This document shows, piece by piece, positions 49,818 through 61,386 of a stretch of DNA of 64,000 nucleotides. A program made the position numbers and the translations under genes. The notes below the pieces were generated by a model. It was given only the letters and a program-made list of their open reading frames with translations, was not told where the DNA came from and searched no databases. The stretch's first letter is position 1, and each line of letters starts with the position of its first letter. The DNA is from Gracilariopsis chorda. Taxonomy: Eukaryota; Rhodophyta; Florideophyceae; Gracilariales; Gracilariaceae. The DNA is taken from contig NBIV01000083.1 in NCBI GenBank assembly GCA_003194525.1, forward strand, positions 186,001-250,000. The letters are read 5' to 3'.

Positions 49818-52045
49818 ATGGTGAAACCTAAAACGAATGCTCAAGGGTCTAGCGCCCCATCTAGCCTTGCAGGTGGACGCTCAGTCCCCCCGGTGCATCC
49901 AATTTTGGATAAACCGGAGGAACTGTTTCGTAACCAATCTGGTAAAGCTGACCGCTCGGCAGACCCATTGGTGGGTCCGCGTTCGGATCCCGTTGAGGAA
50001 AGGCCTTATGGTGAAATGGTTGAGGAGATCTGGCGTCGTCTTGTGGAGCGAGCAAAAGATTTCGTGGCCGTAGCGGTGCAGGATGCCGTAACTAAAAAGG
50101 TTGGCCTCAGAAGTGGAGAAGTTGAACCCAATTTGGATGTGGACACAGTTACTCGAGTGGTGACTGACCGTGCGGTTGTAGAAGTAGGAGCTAGAATACC
50201 GGAAATGATGCGCGAGTATCTCCGGACAGATGCGAGGGAAGATATCTACCGTGTGGTTCAGGACCTATGGATTACCGAAGGGTATGCTGAAGATAATACC
50301 GCAAGGGTCAAGGTGGCTCACGCTAGATCCCAAGAGGTACTGAAGAGTTTCCCAAAATATCCTCAGTCTTTACCGGCTGGCAGTGGGGACCATAGTGGTG
50401 ATTTGGGCCGTGACCGAAAGGGCTCAGGGGCTGATGTCCCTATAGGTTACGTTTTGCCCAAACCAATTGGTATCGCTCGAAAGGGTGCCAAAGGAGGTGA
50501 CCCTGAGGGTGATTCGTCCAGATCGGAGAATGAGTGGCGAAGAAACCGTAAAGGTAGGAAGAAAGAAAACCGTCGAGGTAGACAGAGGAAGAAGGATTGG
50601 AGCCCTACGTCGTCGAGTTCAGATACCGATTCGGAGTCCTCGGAGGATGAACGTAAAGGTAAGAAGAAGAGAAGAAGTGAAACCAGAGGGTCTAAGAAGA
50701 AATCAAATGGAACCCGCAGGGGTAGGAATCGAAGGAATGATTTTGATACCGAATCAGACACGCTTTCGGACCTAGAGGTTATTCAGCCGTTGAACGACTT
50801 GTTTACCAAGGCAGTTGACTATCGTACCTATAGGTTGGGGAACAAATCTCCGGACTACACCGATGCGGTAGCCCAGAGGATTACTAAGCATCACAGGACC
50901 CTCAGTTTCTAGATGGGTGATACTGTATTTACCGGTGAGGATCCCATTGCGGTGATCGAGTTTCTACAGAAGTTCAACATCGCATGTGACCAAAATGGTT
51001 TTTCCGAAGGGGCTGCCATGTGGTTGTTCCAGTTCTACCTTAAAGGACAGGCCTACCATCTCCTGCAGGGGCGCCTTCGAGGAAATACCTTAATGGTTGA
51101 TGAGGAAGGGGCAGAGATGTTGGAGACTTACCCAGAAGTCGTCAACTTTCTTTTGGAAACGTACGCGACCGATGAGGTGATTCAGGAAGCCTACTCAGAA
51201 ATGCTTTCTTCCCGTCAGCGGTCAGGACAAATCGAAATGGAATTTTCCGTTGGGCTCTGGAACCTCGCGACCCGATGCGGTAACGTAATCACGTCCACTC
51301 GGCTGAAATCTATGTTCTCAGATAACATGGACAAAGCCATAAGGTCTCAGGTTCGTAATTATCTGACGACTAACCGAAAGGTGGATTACAACGCCCTCGC
51401 AAGGTACGCACAGGGTCTTGGTGACACTCTCCGCATGGGAAGGAAACCACATCTTGGTACTACCACAAAGGAGAAACCGAAACGGGCAGTGATGGAAATC
51501 GAGGAGGATACTACCACAGGTGGTGATTCTTTAGTCAGGATACCGACTGGTACTGCCATTCATTTAGTTGCAGCACCACAAGGTAATTCACGACCATCAA
51601 CGGTGGGGAGCTGGTCAACTACCCCAGTGGTCACGCCTCAGTCCGTCACTCCTCCGACCAGGACGGCAACTCAATCGCCAGCTTCGGTTAGTACCTGTGG
51701 ACCCTTAGGAATACACCAGTTGGTTCTAGTTCGTCTTACGCAACCGCTGCTGGTGAGGAACGAAAACTAACTTCTATGAGAATGAGGGACCCTACCACTG
51801 GACGTCTTTTGTGCTGGTTCTGCCTTTCGCCGGACCAAGTCGCTTACAGGTGTGATAAGTTGCCACCAGGTCTGCGAGATAGCCTCGTGCAGTCTAGGCA
51901 ACATAATCATTCCAACCTGTTCGGTGTCGAGAAGAATTCACCAATTGGTAATAAGTCCACCGCTTCAGGATCCCGACAAGTCAATTCATTTGAAGAGAAA
52001 CCGATCTTGGAAGAGCCCCCTGCCGCCGAGCAGGAGGAAAACTAA
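49818..52045 (+). pseudogene. Gag of gypsy element 2 (amber stop and frameshift)
   Basis: From the ATG at 49818 the frame runs through a helical N-terminus and a Lys/Arg/Ser-rich linker to a TAG at 50910-50912. The same frame continues with the capsid part (FTGEDPIAVIEFLQKFNIAC, ETYATDEVIQEAYSEM, WNLATRCGNV). Near 51690 the coding signal moves one base back (GSSSSYATAAGEERKLTS) and ends at 52045. The knuckle is CWFCLSPDQVAYRC: spacing C-x2-C-x4-[Q]-x4-C, with Gln (CAA) where His is expected. The stop lies exactly between the linker and the capsid, which is the position of continuous sequence in elements 1 and 3. Confidence 0.82.
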
Positions 52046-52080
52046 AACCGGTTGTAGTCGAGGCCACACCCAACCGGAAT

Positions 52081-55000
52081 TTGGAAGGCCATTCGATACC
52101 GAAAGGTTTGCATGACACCGTAACGGAAGAGGTTGATGACCATGCAGCACCGACGCCGGTTATGTTCATGAAGTACAATAACTATAAAGTTGGTGTTTCG
52201 CTATGTCTCTCATCTTCCCATACGGTCCCTGCAACTTGCGTGCTCGATACCGGTGCCGGTCTGTGCATAATGAATGCTCGAATTTTACCTGAGTCGGTAT
52301 TGCGAACACTGAAGCAGGAACGTCTGTCCAACCCTTTGGTAGATGCAAACAACCGTCCTCTAATGATTAGAGGAACGCTGACCACTACGGTGCAATTGGG
52401 AACCTGGAAGGTACGAGTGGAGTTCTTTGTCGTTGACCGATTGGCTACGGATTGTATCCTGGGAACGAGCTTTATTGACAGTCACATCAGAGCGATATTC
52501 CCAGGATCGCAGACAGTCCTTCTCCGTTACGGTGGAAGAGTTGCCATTCAAGGTCACACGAAGACCAACAAGGGATGGAGCCGAACACCGAAGCGGAAAT
52601 TGGCAACCAACACGGTTTCCAACAAGGTTCGACTCACCAAGAAGGTTTCTATACCACCTATGCACCAAGCCACCGTCACGGTTTCATGCGCTTCACCAGG
52701 TCTGGTTACGTTGCAGAACCATCCAAGGACTGCAGAACGGCACTTAACCTTAATGACAAACGGAATTGTGAAGAATGTACCGCACAGACCCTTTCAGGTA
52801 TACCTCAGAAACTTCGGAAACCACACGGTTCACTTACCTAAGAATACCGTTATAGGTGTCGCTCTACCTGCCCCAACAGGTGTATTCAGTTTGCAAACGG
52901 AGTCCGGCGAGGTCGGCTCCACTAAGGAAGGGGGGAGGGACTTGTTTGCACAAGACCAAATGGTATCGAAGAATGCTGATGGAAAGACCGTACTGGTGGA
53001 TACTCGAACCGACTCGGTAGAAGCTAGGAAGAAGCTGGAGCTGGACCCAGTGAAGGATTGGAGAGAAGAAGTCCACGTTGGTGACGAGTACGAACAGTAC
53101 AAGCGCCGAATCCTCCGTATCCTTGAGAAATTTGAAACCATGTGGTCAGGCCACCTTGGGGAGATCAAGGTGGCTGAGCACCGCATTGACTTGGTTCCGG
53201 GCGCTAAAGCTATATGGCAACAACTTTAACGTGCAGGTCCTAGAGCCCGAGGGGTGGAGTTAGAAGAGGTTGAACGGATGCTCCGTGAAGGGGTAATTGA
53301 GCCTGCGCAGTCGGAATGAGCGAGCCCAGTGGTTTTGGTTCAACGTTGTGGAGATCCCCGTATGCGGTTCTGTATCGATTACAGAAAGCTGAACAATGTG
53401 ACCATACGGGATTCCTATCCTATACCAAGAATGGACGAGTGCATCGACTCTTTAGCAGATGCACAAATATTTACCACGCTAGATGCCAATTGTGGTTACT
53501 GGCAGATGCCAATCAGGAAGGAGGACCGAGACAAGACGGCATTCACTTTCCATGCAGGTCTCTACCGATTTACTCGGATGCCATTTGGTCTTTGTAACGC
53601 GCCCGCTACATTTCAGAGAGCGCTTGATATCATCCTCTCAAAGGTGAAGTGGAAAACCGCATTGGTATATTTGGATGATTTAATCATCTATTCCAGATCG
53701 GTGGAAGAACATTTCGTTCACGTCCGTCAGGTTTTGCAACTTTTACAAGATGCCGGAGTGACGTTGAAGCTTCGTAAGTGCTTCTTTTTCGATACCAAAG
53801 TGGAATATCTGGGCCATACAATTAGCCCAGGACATCTTTCGGTAGCTAAGAGGAATCTACGTGCCGTTCGGGAGGCGAAGGTACCACAGTCGCAAACCGA
53901 AATCAGGTCCTTTATTGGTTTATGTAACGTGTACCGAAGGTTTGTGAAGGGGTTCGCGACAATAGCTGCCCCCCTGAACAAAAAGCTCCTAAAGGGTCAA
54001 CCTCGGAGGTTCGAAACCCTTTTGGATGAGGAGATGGATGCTTTCGAAACGCTCAAGAAAGCACTCCTCAACCCACCAATATTGGCCCTACCCAAAGCTG
54101 GTTACAGGTATACCCTTGATACGGACGCGTCAGATGCTCAATTTGGTTGCTGCCTCATGCAGGAGGAAGAGAACGGCGACAAGCTACCAATTGGTTATTG
54201 GAGTCGAGCGCTTACCAATGCGGAGAAGAATTATACTACTACGGAGAAGGAATGCCTAGCAGTTGTGTGGAGCATGTTGATGCTTCGACCTTACCTATAT
54301 GGTGAACGGTTTACCTTAAGGACGGATCATGACTCCTTACGGTGGATACTCGGACTTTCCGACGCCTCTGGTAGGTTAGCCCGTTGGAGGTTACGTCTTT
54401 CAGAGTTTGAGTACGACGTAGAGTACCGTCTTGGTATCAAACACAAGGTGGCTGACTCAGTGTCACGGCTTAGTGCCGAGGGGCTTGAAACCGAACAGGT
54501 GGAAGACGATATTCCCTGCTTCATAATATCGTCGGACCCAAGTGGTAAATCGGGAGAAACCTTAGAGGGAGTTTGGGAATTACCTGGAGAAGGTGAGCTT
54601 TGGAATGAGAATCTTTACCATCAGGTCATGGCTCTTGAGGAGATGGACGTGACGCCCATCTCTCGGGAGGAGTTTCTTCGGGAGCAAGCAAGCGATGCAT
54701 ATTGCAAATCGCTTGCGGACCAAATTGGTAAGAAGGGATCACAGTTCGACATCGACCTTAATGGTTATCTGGTACGGAAACCAGACCTCGATGGGCTACT
54801 CCAAAAGGTGGTGCCGAAGACCTTAAGGCCGCGTGTACTGTATCTTGCTCATTTCCCAGGATTGGCTGGTCATCCAGGTGGTACGAGGACTTACTATACC
54901 CTCAGGAGGCAGTTCTACTGGCCACATATGGCACACGATGTGTACTCCGTCGTGGCGCAGTGCGAGTCCTGCCTGAGAACCAGAGGTGGTGTACGCAAAC

Positions 55001-56340
55001 ATAGGAAGTGCCTCAAGTTGTTTCCAGCTGCGGCTCCTATGGAGTTTGTAGCTATTGACCTCTTAGATCCACTACCAAGAACCTCAAGGTGGTACCAATA
55101 CGTCATGGTAATCACCGATCGGTTCTCGAAGCTCACTCGAGCTATACCTCTGAAGGATACGAAGAGTACCACCCTGGCGGTCGCGTTTCTGAAGAACTGG
55201 ATTTACCGGTATGGTGCACCGCTTTACTTGCTGACCGATAACGGTTCTAACCTCGCATCAAAGTTTTCCGAGGCAGTTCGTAACCTACTTGGTATAAAAA
55301 ACTACTTCACTACCGCCTACCATCCGCAAACCAATGGTCAGGTGGAGAGGTTTAACCAAACACTGGTCGCAAGGTTGCGTCATTATACCGAGGAACACCA
55401 AACTGGTTGGGATGAGCTGGTTCAGCCGTTGACCTACGCCTACAACCTTCAGGTACACCCCTCGACGCAGACAACACCATTCGATTTGGTACTATCACGT
55501 CACCCTCCTGGTATAGTCCTTCAAGGTGAGCCCGCAGGCGAAGCACCAGCTGGTTCTTTAACTCCCGCACAGGTCAAGAGGAATACCTTATTGAGGTTGA
55601 AGAAGGCTCTGAAGTACGCGGAGAGCAAACTTACCGCCAACCAACAACGCTACAAAGCCAAATACGACCAAAACGTGAACCGCGTGGTATCTGTGTAACC
55701 TGGTCAGTACGTTTATTTGGACGTGCCACCAAAAGATTCGAGACCCAAACCTGGTGATGAGGCTGACGACGAAGAGATTGACCGCGAGGTAAACTCTAAG
55801 TTGCTGCCAAAATCTACTGGTCTGTATAAGGTTTTGAAGTCTACAAACCAAACGGTAACAATCCTCCAAGATGGTCTGCACAATACGGTGTCCATCGACC
55901 GCTTATCGGTTGCAGCTGAGACGGTTCAACACCGTATAGAGGTGGGAGATCGCGCGCGGGATCCGCGAGCAATTAAGTTTCACGTCGTACTAAATGGTGG
56001 TGAAGTACCTCTGGAGGTTGATTAAGACCAAGCTAGTAGCGACCCGGACTATGTCTCTCCCGCGGAGGAACCCGGAGGCCATCAAGGTGGAGTTGATGGT
56101 ACCCATAGGGTTGACGCTACTGACGCGTCGGACCAACTGGTAAATGCGCAAACATCGGACGAATATCCTGTGGAAGCCATCGTGGGCCATGAATACACCT
56201 CTGAAGGTCTGAAGTACCGCATCCGGTGGTATGGATGGGGGCCAGACGGTGACTCTCTTGAACCACCGTCGGCCATCCCACGCAACTTTGCCATTAGGTA
56301 CTGGCGGAAGCGCGGGGAACCCATCCCATCCGAAGGGTAA
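52081..56340 (+). pseudogene. Pol of gypsy element 2 with chromodomain (four in-frame stops)
   Basis: One frame covers everything from protease to chromodomain, broken by TAA 53227, TGA 53317, TAA 55696 and TAA 56023. Protease has VLDTGAG (Asp 52246). RT has RFCIDYRKLN, YPIPRMDECIDSL, MPFGLCNAPATFQRA and YLDDLIIYSRS. RNase H has TLDTDASDAQFG. Integrase has a zinc region (CESCLRTRG), LLTDNGSNLASKF and NGQVERFNQTL with its Glu intact. The chromodomain (about 56150-56310) reads PVEAIVGHEYTSEGLKYRIR then WYGWGPDGDSLEPP. All three stop types occur, so this is decay, not a variant code. The TGA at 53317 sits at a Trp of element 3. No base loss is evident in 4.2 kb. Confidence 0.9.
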
Positions 56341-56845
56341 CGATCGAGACCACATGGTATATCAGTTCAAGAAAGGGGGAGGACATGGCCTCCCCCAGTG
56401 TACAGAATTGTTACTAACTACCAACCCACTGGTAACTCGATTCTAACGGTACGAAGTCAACACACCAACTTGGAGAGAGATGAGGCGCCACTCGGCTCGT
56501 CGCCGAGGCGTCTATCCGCTACGGTGAACGCGCAAGGCAAGCGCCACGAGCGCCCCGTACATGCACGTCGCTCGCGCCGCACACGCGCCGCGCCATGCTG
56601 CACGCAGCGCGCGCATGTCACCAAAGTGGTTCAATTTGGAAATTTTGGAGAATTACCTTGAGAGGGAATGCCGCCGGCAGCGCAAGGCGACGTGGTCGGT
56701 AACCGACTCGGTATAAACTATTGTGTGTAGCGGTGGCGCGCTGGCACGCTTAAAAAAATCTAAGTCTTTTGAGACTGCCGCGCGCGCAAATCACGCATTC
56801 CCAGCGTCTGAAACAGTCTGGTTTCGGAGATACAGACCAAATAGT
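56341..56845. other. Junction between gypsy element 2 and the large inverted repeat
   Basis: Starts with the purine run AAGAAAGGGGGAGGA (about 56369-56383) and a CpG-rich segment (about 56500-56600). A TATAAA lies near 56712. No gene is seen. The expected 3' LTR of element 2 is not here. Confidence 0.4.
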
Positions 56846-57667
56846 TGTGGTGCATTGCCCCAAAGGGGAAAAACACCGAAAGACGTTCGGGATCTTCCTC
56901 TCACGAGGTGAACCCAGTTGGGTAGAGCCCTCCCAGAGGTGTCACAGCGAAGCCGGTTTGTAAGACCAGGGACACCTGTCGCAACTTGCGCAGGGAGGTG
57001 AAGGCGAAGAATCGGTATCCGCGTGAGCGGGGTGTGATCCTCAGTAGAGGTATGTTTCCACGTAAGTGCCGGTGTGTGTGTGGATGCGCATACGAGGGCC
57101 GCGGATAGCGGGAGGTGCTACCCTAAAAAGGGGAAAAAGGAAGGGCGAAGAGGAGGAAGAGAGGGCGAAGTGAGTCACGAGAGCGACGGGGACGAACGGC
57201 GATGCCGGTAACAATATCCCTAGACAGGGCGAAACACCAATGCAATTGGAACAATTATACTCCCAGTGATGGGTTCCTTTAGATGTGCAAGGGGGTTAGA
57301 TGTCCTGTGGTTCACGGCGTTTCCCTCCCAGGAGGAGTAGAGCACGCGCGCAAGCGGTAACAACTAGAGCCAATTCCCCAGGTTGGGGTCCCTTGTTCGG
57401 GAAGGTTTACTGGTGCAACGGCAGTGCGCCGTCGCACTAAGTACTAACTTCCCAGAAATGGGTGTGAAAATAATAAATAAAATCAACTAAAATACTCCAC
57501 ATTTCGTGGCAACATCCACTACTGTGGCCAACCGCCAATTGGCCCAAAACCGTGTCCCACGTGTCCATACCCACCATTGTGGGGCGTAGTTCATATACAC
57601 ACTACACAACCGATAATATCGGGAAAGCGATCAAGTACTAAGAATCCCTCCCTGAGGGCGTTGCACT
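56846..57667 (-). repeat. Left arm of a large inverted repeat (inverted LTR copy)
   Basis: This is the inverted counterpart of 58383-59089, starting TGTGGTGCATTGCCCC on the plus strand. It is 822 bp because of an extra 116-bp segment; without it both arms are about 707 bp. Identity looks near 90 per cent. Read on the minus strand, the bases after its end (TTTGGTCTGTATCTCCG) vaguely resemble the gypsy primer-binding site. Confidence 0.85.
57409..57524. other. 116-bp segment present only in the left arm
   Basis: It interrupts AAGGTTT/TGGCC, which is continuous in the right arm. It contains GTGC-ACGGC paired with GCCGT-GCAC near its start and an A/T-rich run. A TGGTGCAACGGCAG string resembles a pol III A box, but no B box is seen. 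It could be an insertion here or a deletion in the other arm. Confidence 0.5.
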
Positions 57668-58382
57668 ACAATGGTGAATCGACGTTTTTGATACCAGTTG
57701 GAGGGGTAATTTCCGGTGCAAATATTTTGATTTGCCTTACAAGTTACCTCTGAGGTCTGGCTCGTCGCGCGCGCGCATATGGCCGCAGGGAGTATGCGTG
57801 ACCGCCTAGTACCATTGCGGGACGGCCCCTGTGCGCCCGACCTAATGGGTCGAAAAGGCCACTCCCTGCGCAGTAAGATGCTCCCTGAGCTCAGACCATG
57901 TTGGCTAGGAACAAGAAAGCAAAGAGATGGTTATGCAGGAACAGGACGGTTTATTGACCACTACAGGGCAGACTAAGATAGTCTACCGACCGACTGGTTA
58001 GGGATAGTCGTCCATCATGGGAGCGACATTCGGGCCGCTGGCAGGTTCACGAGCGGTATTTGACGGGCGGCTAGGGCGGCGCGCCAGCCCGGCCACGCCC
58101 CAAATTACCCGCTGGGCCATCACCACGAAAACCACTGGGGTCGGAGCCCTGTCCGGTAGGCGGTGTATCTGTATAGGTTGAAGGGACCAATCCGGGTGGT
58201 CAAACTGCTGACCAAATGGTTCGCTTACTGGAATGGGTTAGGAGCTGGTTTGCAACAAAGTCCGATGGAAGTCCGACGGGAGCAAACCAAACTCACCGAT
58301 GCGGGCTTCGTCTTGACTGGTCGTGGTGGTCACATAGAGGTCGTAATAAACGGGGGTGCCCAGGGGGGATCTGCGTGCCGGA
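57668..58382. other. Spacer between the two inverted arms
   Basis: About 715 bp, GC-rich in part. Open frames on both strands are short; a minus-strand frame (58238-58498) has some coding look but no known motif. No gene is called. Confidence 0.4.
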
Positions 58383-59089
58383 AGTGCAACGCCCTCAGGG
58401 AGGGATTCTGGGTACTTGATCGTTTTCCCGATATTATCGGTTGTGTAGTGTGTGTATGAAGTACGCCCTACAATGGTGGGTACGGACACGTGGGACACGG
58501 TTTTGGGTCAATTGGCGGTTGGCCAAAACCTTCCCCAAGAAGGGACCCCAACCTGGGGAATTGGCTCTAGTTGTTGCCGCTTGCGCGCGTACTCTACTCC
58601 TCCTTGGAGGGATACGCCGTAAACCACGGGACATCTAACCCTCTTGCACATCTAAAGGGGCCCATCACTGGGAGTATAATTGTTCCAATTGCATTGGTGT
58701 TTCGCCCTGTCTAGGGATATTGTTACCGGCATCGCCGTTCGTCCCCCTCGCTCTCGCGACTCACTTCGTCCTCTCTTCCTCCTCTTCGCCCTTCCTTTTT
58801 CCCCTTTTTAGGGTAGCAGCTTCCGCTATCCGCGGCCCTCGTGTGCGCATCTGCTCACACACCCCCCACTTACGTGGAAACATACCTCTACTGAGGATCA
58901 CACCCCGCTCACGCGGATACCGATTCTTCGCCTTCACCTCCCTGCGCAAGTTGCGACAGGTGTCCCTGGTCTTACAAACCGGCTTCGCCGTGACACCTCT
59001 GGGAGGGCTCTACCCAACTGGGTTCACCTCGTGAGAAGAAGATCCCGAACGTCTTTCGGTGTGTTTCCCCTTTGGGGCATTGCACCACA
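58383..59089 (+). repeat. Right arm of the inverted repeat, in 5' LTR position for gypsy element 3
   Basis: It ends GCATTGCACCACA, three bases before a primer-binding site, as the LTRs of elements 1 and 2 do. A TG near its left edge (TGCAACGCCC at 58385) could be the LTR start, or the LTR could extend to 56846 and include both arms. The outer bases of the pair, TGTGGTGC...GCACCACA, would suit one long unit. The missing 3' LTR lies beyond the window. Confidence 0.65.
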
Positions 59090-59092
59090 ATG

Positions 59093-59111
59093 TGGACTCC
59101 CGACATAGAAT
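59093..59111 (+). other. Primer-binding site, gypsy element 3
   Basis: TGGACTCCCGACATAGAAT, related to the sites of elements 1 and 2. Confidence 0.65.
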
Positions 59112-59194
59112 CGATTTTTGATTTCCCTCTTACGAGGTTTGTTTTCATTCACCGGAAGTTCCGTGATCGTTTCCCGTCGTAACGGTATTTTCTC

Positions 59195-61369
59195 ATGTCG
59201 AGAAATCCCTCCGATGCGGAGCCAGTGGTTACGCGTAGTCGCTCCCGCGACAACGCGGACACTTCCGAAGCTCGGTTCGTACCCCGTATCCCTATACGGA
59301 CATATTCCAGCCGTGCTGGCGCCACTTCATCGCGGAATGATACCCCCGACCGAGAACCCCGGAACCTCTTTTGGCCCTCGTTATCACCACCGCAGGGGAA
59401 TGCAGCATCAACTCCGGCTGTTGCCGCAGTGCCCCAGGCACCCCGGCCTGCTCCCGCTGTCGCGGCTTCAAGCCCCCGTGGAACGGGCGATAACACCCCC
59501 CAGGGGACTTCCCTGGAATCCCAGGTCCGCGCTCTATGAACCGCCCATGACACCCTTGTAGGGGAACTAAAATCCCTCCAAGAGGTGGTCTTGGCAACCC
59601 ATGTAAAGGAGGTCGCCGAGGAACTCCGTATTTTACGGTCTGACGTCAACTCCGTGTTGGAGAGTTTGGGACAACCCGCCACCTGCATCGAAGGAGTTGA
59701 AGCCCGATTTGATCGGATTGGTGCCCGCCTGGAGACGCTGGAGCAGTTCGTCCTCATGGACAAACCATCCCCGGATGATCCAGTGAACGAGGCATCGCAC
59801 AACGACCAGCTTGCTGGGAAGAAGAAACGCCGTCATCGACGGAAACACCACCGAAAATATTCGGACTCCGATTCTTCGACATCATCGGACTTATCCCGAA
59901 ACCATTCGGTTAGCTCGAGCTCCTCGGACTCCGACTCGGAGGACGAGAAGCGAGGCTACTCCTCCCGCTCGAAGCGGTCATCGGCCACTGAAGGTGTGGT
60001 CCGAACCCGCCAGAAGGGGAGAAGACACCCTGGTCTCCGGGAATTGAAACCGACAAACCCGGATTACCGGAAGCTTTTATCATACCGGTACTACCGGCTT
60101 GAAGACTCGTCACTTGGACGTACGCCCCGTGGTACGGGAAAGGTGCGAGAATGCATTAAGCGAATGCAGCTCTCGCTCCGCAACCAGTATTTTACTGGAG
60201 AGGACCCAGTCCTAGTACTGGATTTCCTATCCCGCTTTGTAGCGGAGGCCGATATCCTCGGTATGAATGAGGGACAAGCCTATTTGGCTTTACCGTATTT
60301 CTTACGGGGAGTGGCGGAAGACCAATACAACTCTGTCAGAGGTTCTTCTCGTGCCTCCGAGGGAGTAGTTACTTGCTGGCCGGAGGCTGTGCAGTATCTA
60401 CTGCGCTCCTATGCCACAAACACCGCTATTCAGCAGGCTATCCTCGCTTTGCGAGATACACGCCAGCGTGCTGGAGAGACCGAGACCGATTACTCGGTGC
60501 GCCTTAACAAGGCTTTCCACAGATGTGGTAACGTGTATCCGGGTGGGGAGCGCAGTACCATGTTCATCGATGGTCTTGACCCGGCAATCCGGAGTTTAGT
60601 TACCCGTTATCGGGACGACAAGCGGAGGATCACCTATCTCGAGCTGGTTCAACACGCTCGAGCGGAAGGGGATGCATTCCGTGCAAGAACTCCGAACAAT
60701 CGGTCTAAATCCGCCAAGGCGTTGTTGCTGGAAAGCGAAGCTTCCTCACTCCCGCTCACTGCGGATGGGAACCCTGGACATGGATTTGATACTGTGCATT
60801 CAGTGCAGGAGGATCGTGTGTCGATACCCACCAGTGATTTACCGTCAACGACGGAGATGACCCATGATACGGGAACGGAAGACCCCGTTTTGTACGGTGG
60901 TAACAGTCGGGTTCAACCCCAACGACTCCCGTTTTCAAACGGTCAATCCCGTTATCAACGACCTGGATGGACTGACACCCGCCCTGCGGTTCGCTTCTCC
61001 GATACTCGGAATAATAACCCGCGTGTCGCGGTATTGGCTCTCATTTGCCACCTTTATTATGCCCATGGCCATACCTCGCCTCAGTGTATCTGCTCACTGA
61101 AGGATATAGCCAAGGTAGTGGCAAATTATGAGGCCCTCACTCCAGAGGAGAAACGTTCCGTCCCGACGGCTTCCTACCTCCGTGCTAAAACGGATTTTTC
61201 CCATGCCCTACCTCAGATCCCGCGTGCGCGGCAAGCTTCATACACCCCGATTCGGGAGATCACGCAACCATCCGTTGCAACCCCCGCTTATGCGGATAGA
61301 AACCCCCATCAACGGGATGAAGCACTCGTTGTCGAGGAAACCAACCCACCGCCGAAGGCGGAAAACTAA
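59195..61369 (+). pseudogene. Gag of gypsy element 3 (one TGA)
   Basis: The frame starts at the ATG 59195 (MSRNPSDAEPVVTRSRSRDN), meets TGA at 59537-59539 and continues unchanged to TAA 61367-61369, so 724 codons with a single nonsense change. It has a coiled stretch after the stop (VAEELRILRSDVNSVLESLG), a basic then Ser/Asp-rich linker (about 59815-59960) and the capsid part (YFTGEDPVLVLDFLSRFVAE, YLALPYFLRGVAEDQYNSV, RLNKAFHRCGNVYPGG). The knuckle CHLYYAHGHTSPQC has Tyr (TAT) at the second Cys position of C-x2-C-x4-H-x4-C. CGA to TGA is a likely origin for the stop. Confidence 0.85.
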
Positions 61370-61386
61370 TTGAGGGAGTCTCCCCT

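Larger units (their letters stand above)
49112..56385 (+). mobile_element. Ty3/gypsy chromovirus, element 2 (degenerate)
   Basis: A 547-bp 5' LTR, primer-binding site, Gag, one long Pol frame and a chromodomain are followed by a purine run at about 56369-56383. Four in-frame stops in pol, one in gag and a gag frameshift are visible. No 3' LTR matching 49112-49658 follows, so the right end is truncated or replaced. Confidence 0.88.

Noticed and set aside
50910-56025. Variant genetic code or programmed readthrough as explanation of the gypsy stops
   Set aside because: TAA, TAG and TGA all occur inside the elements at unrelated residues, while host genes use normal stops; degeneration is simpler.
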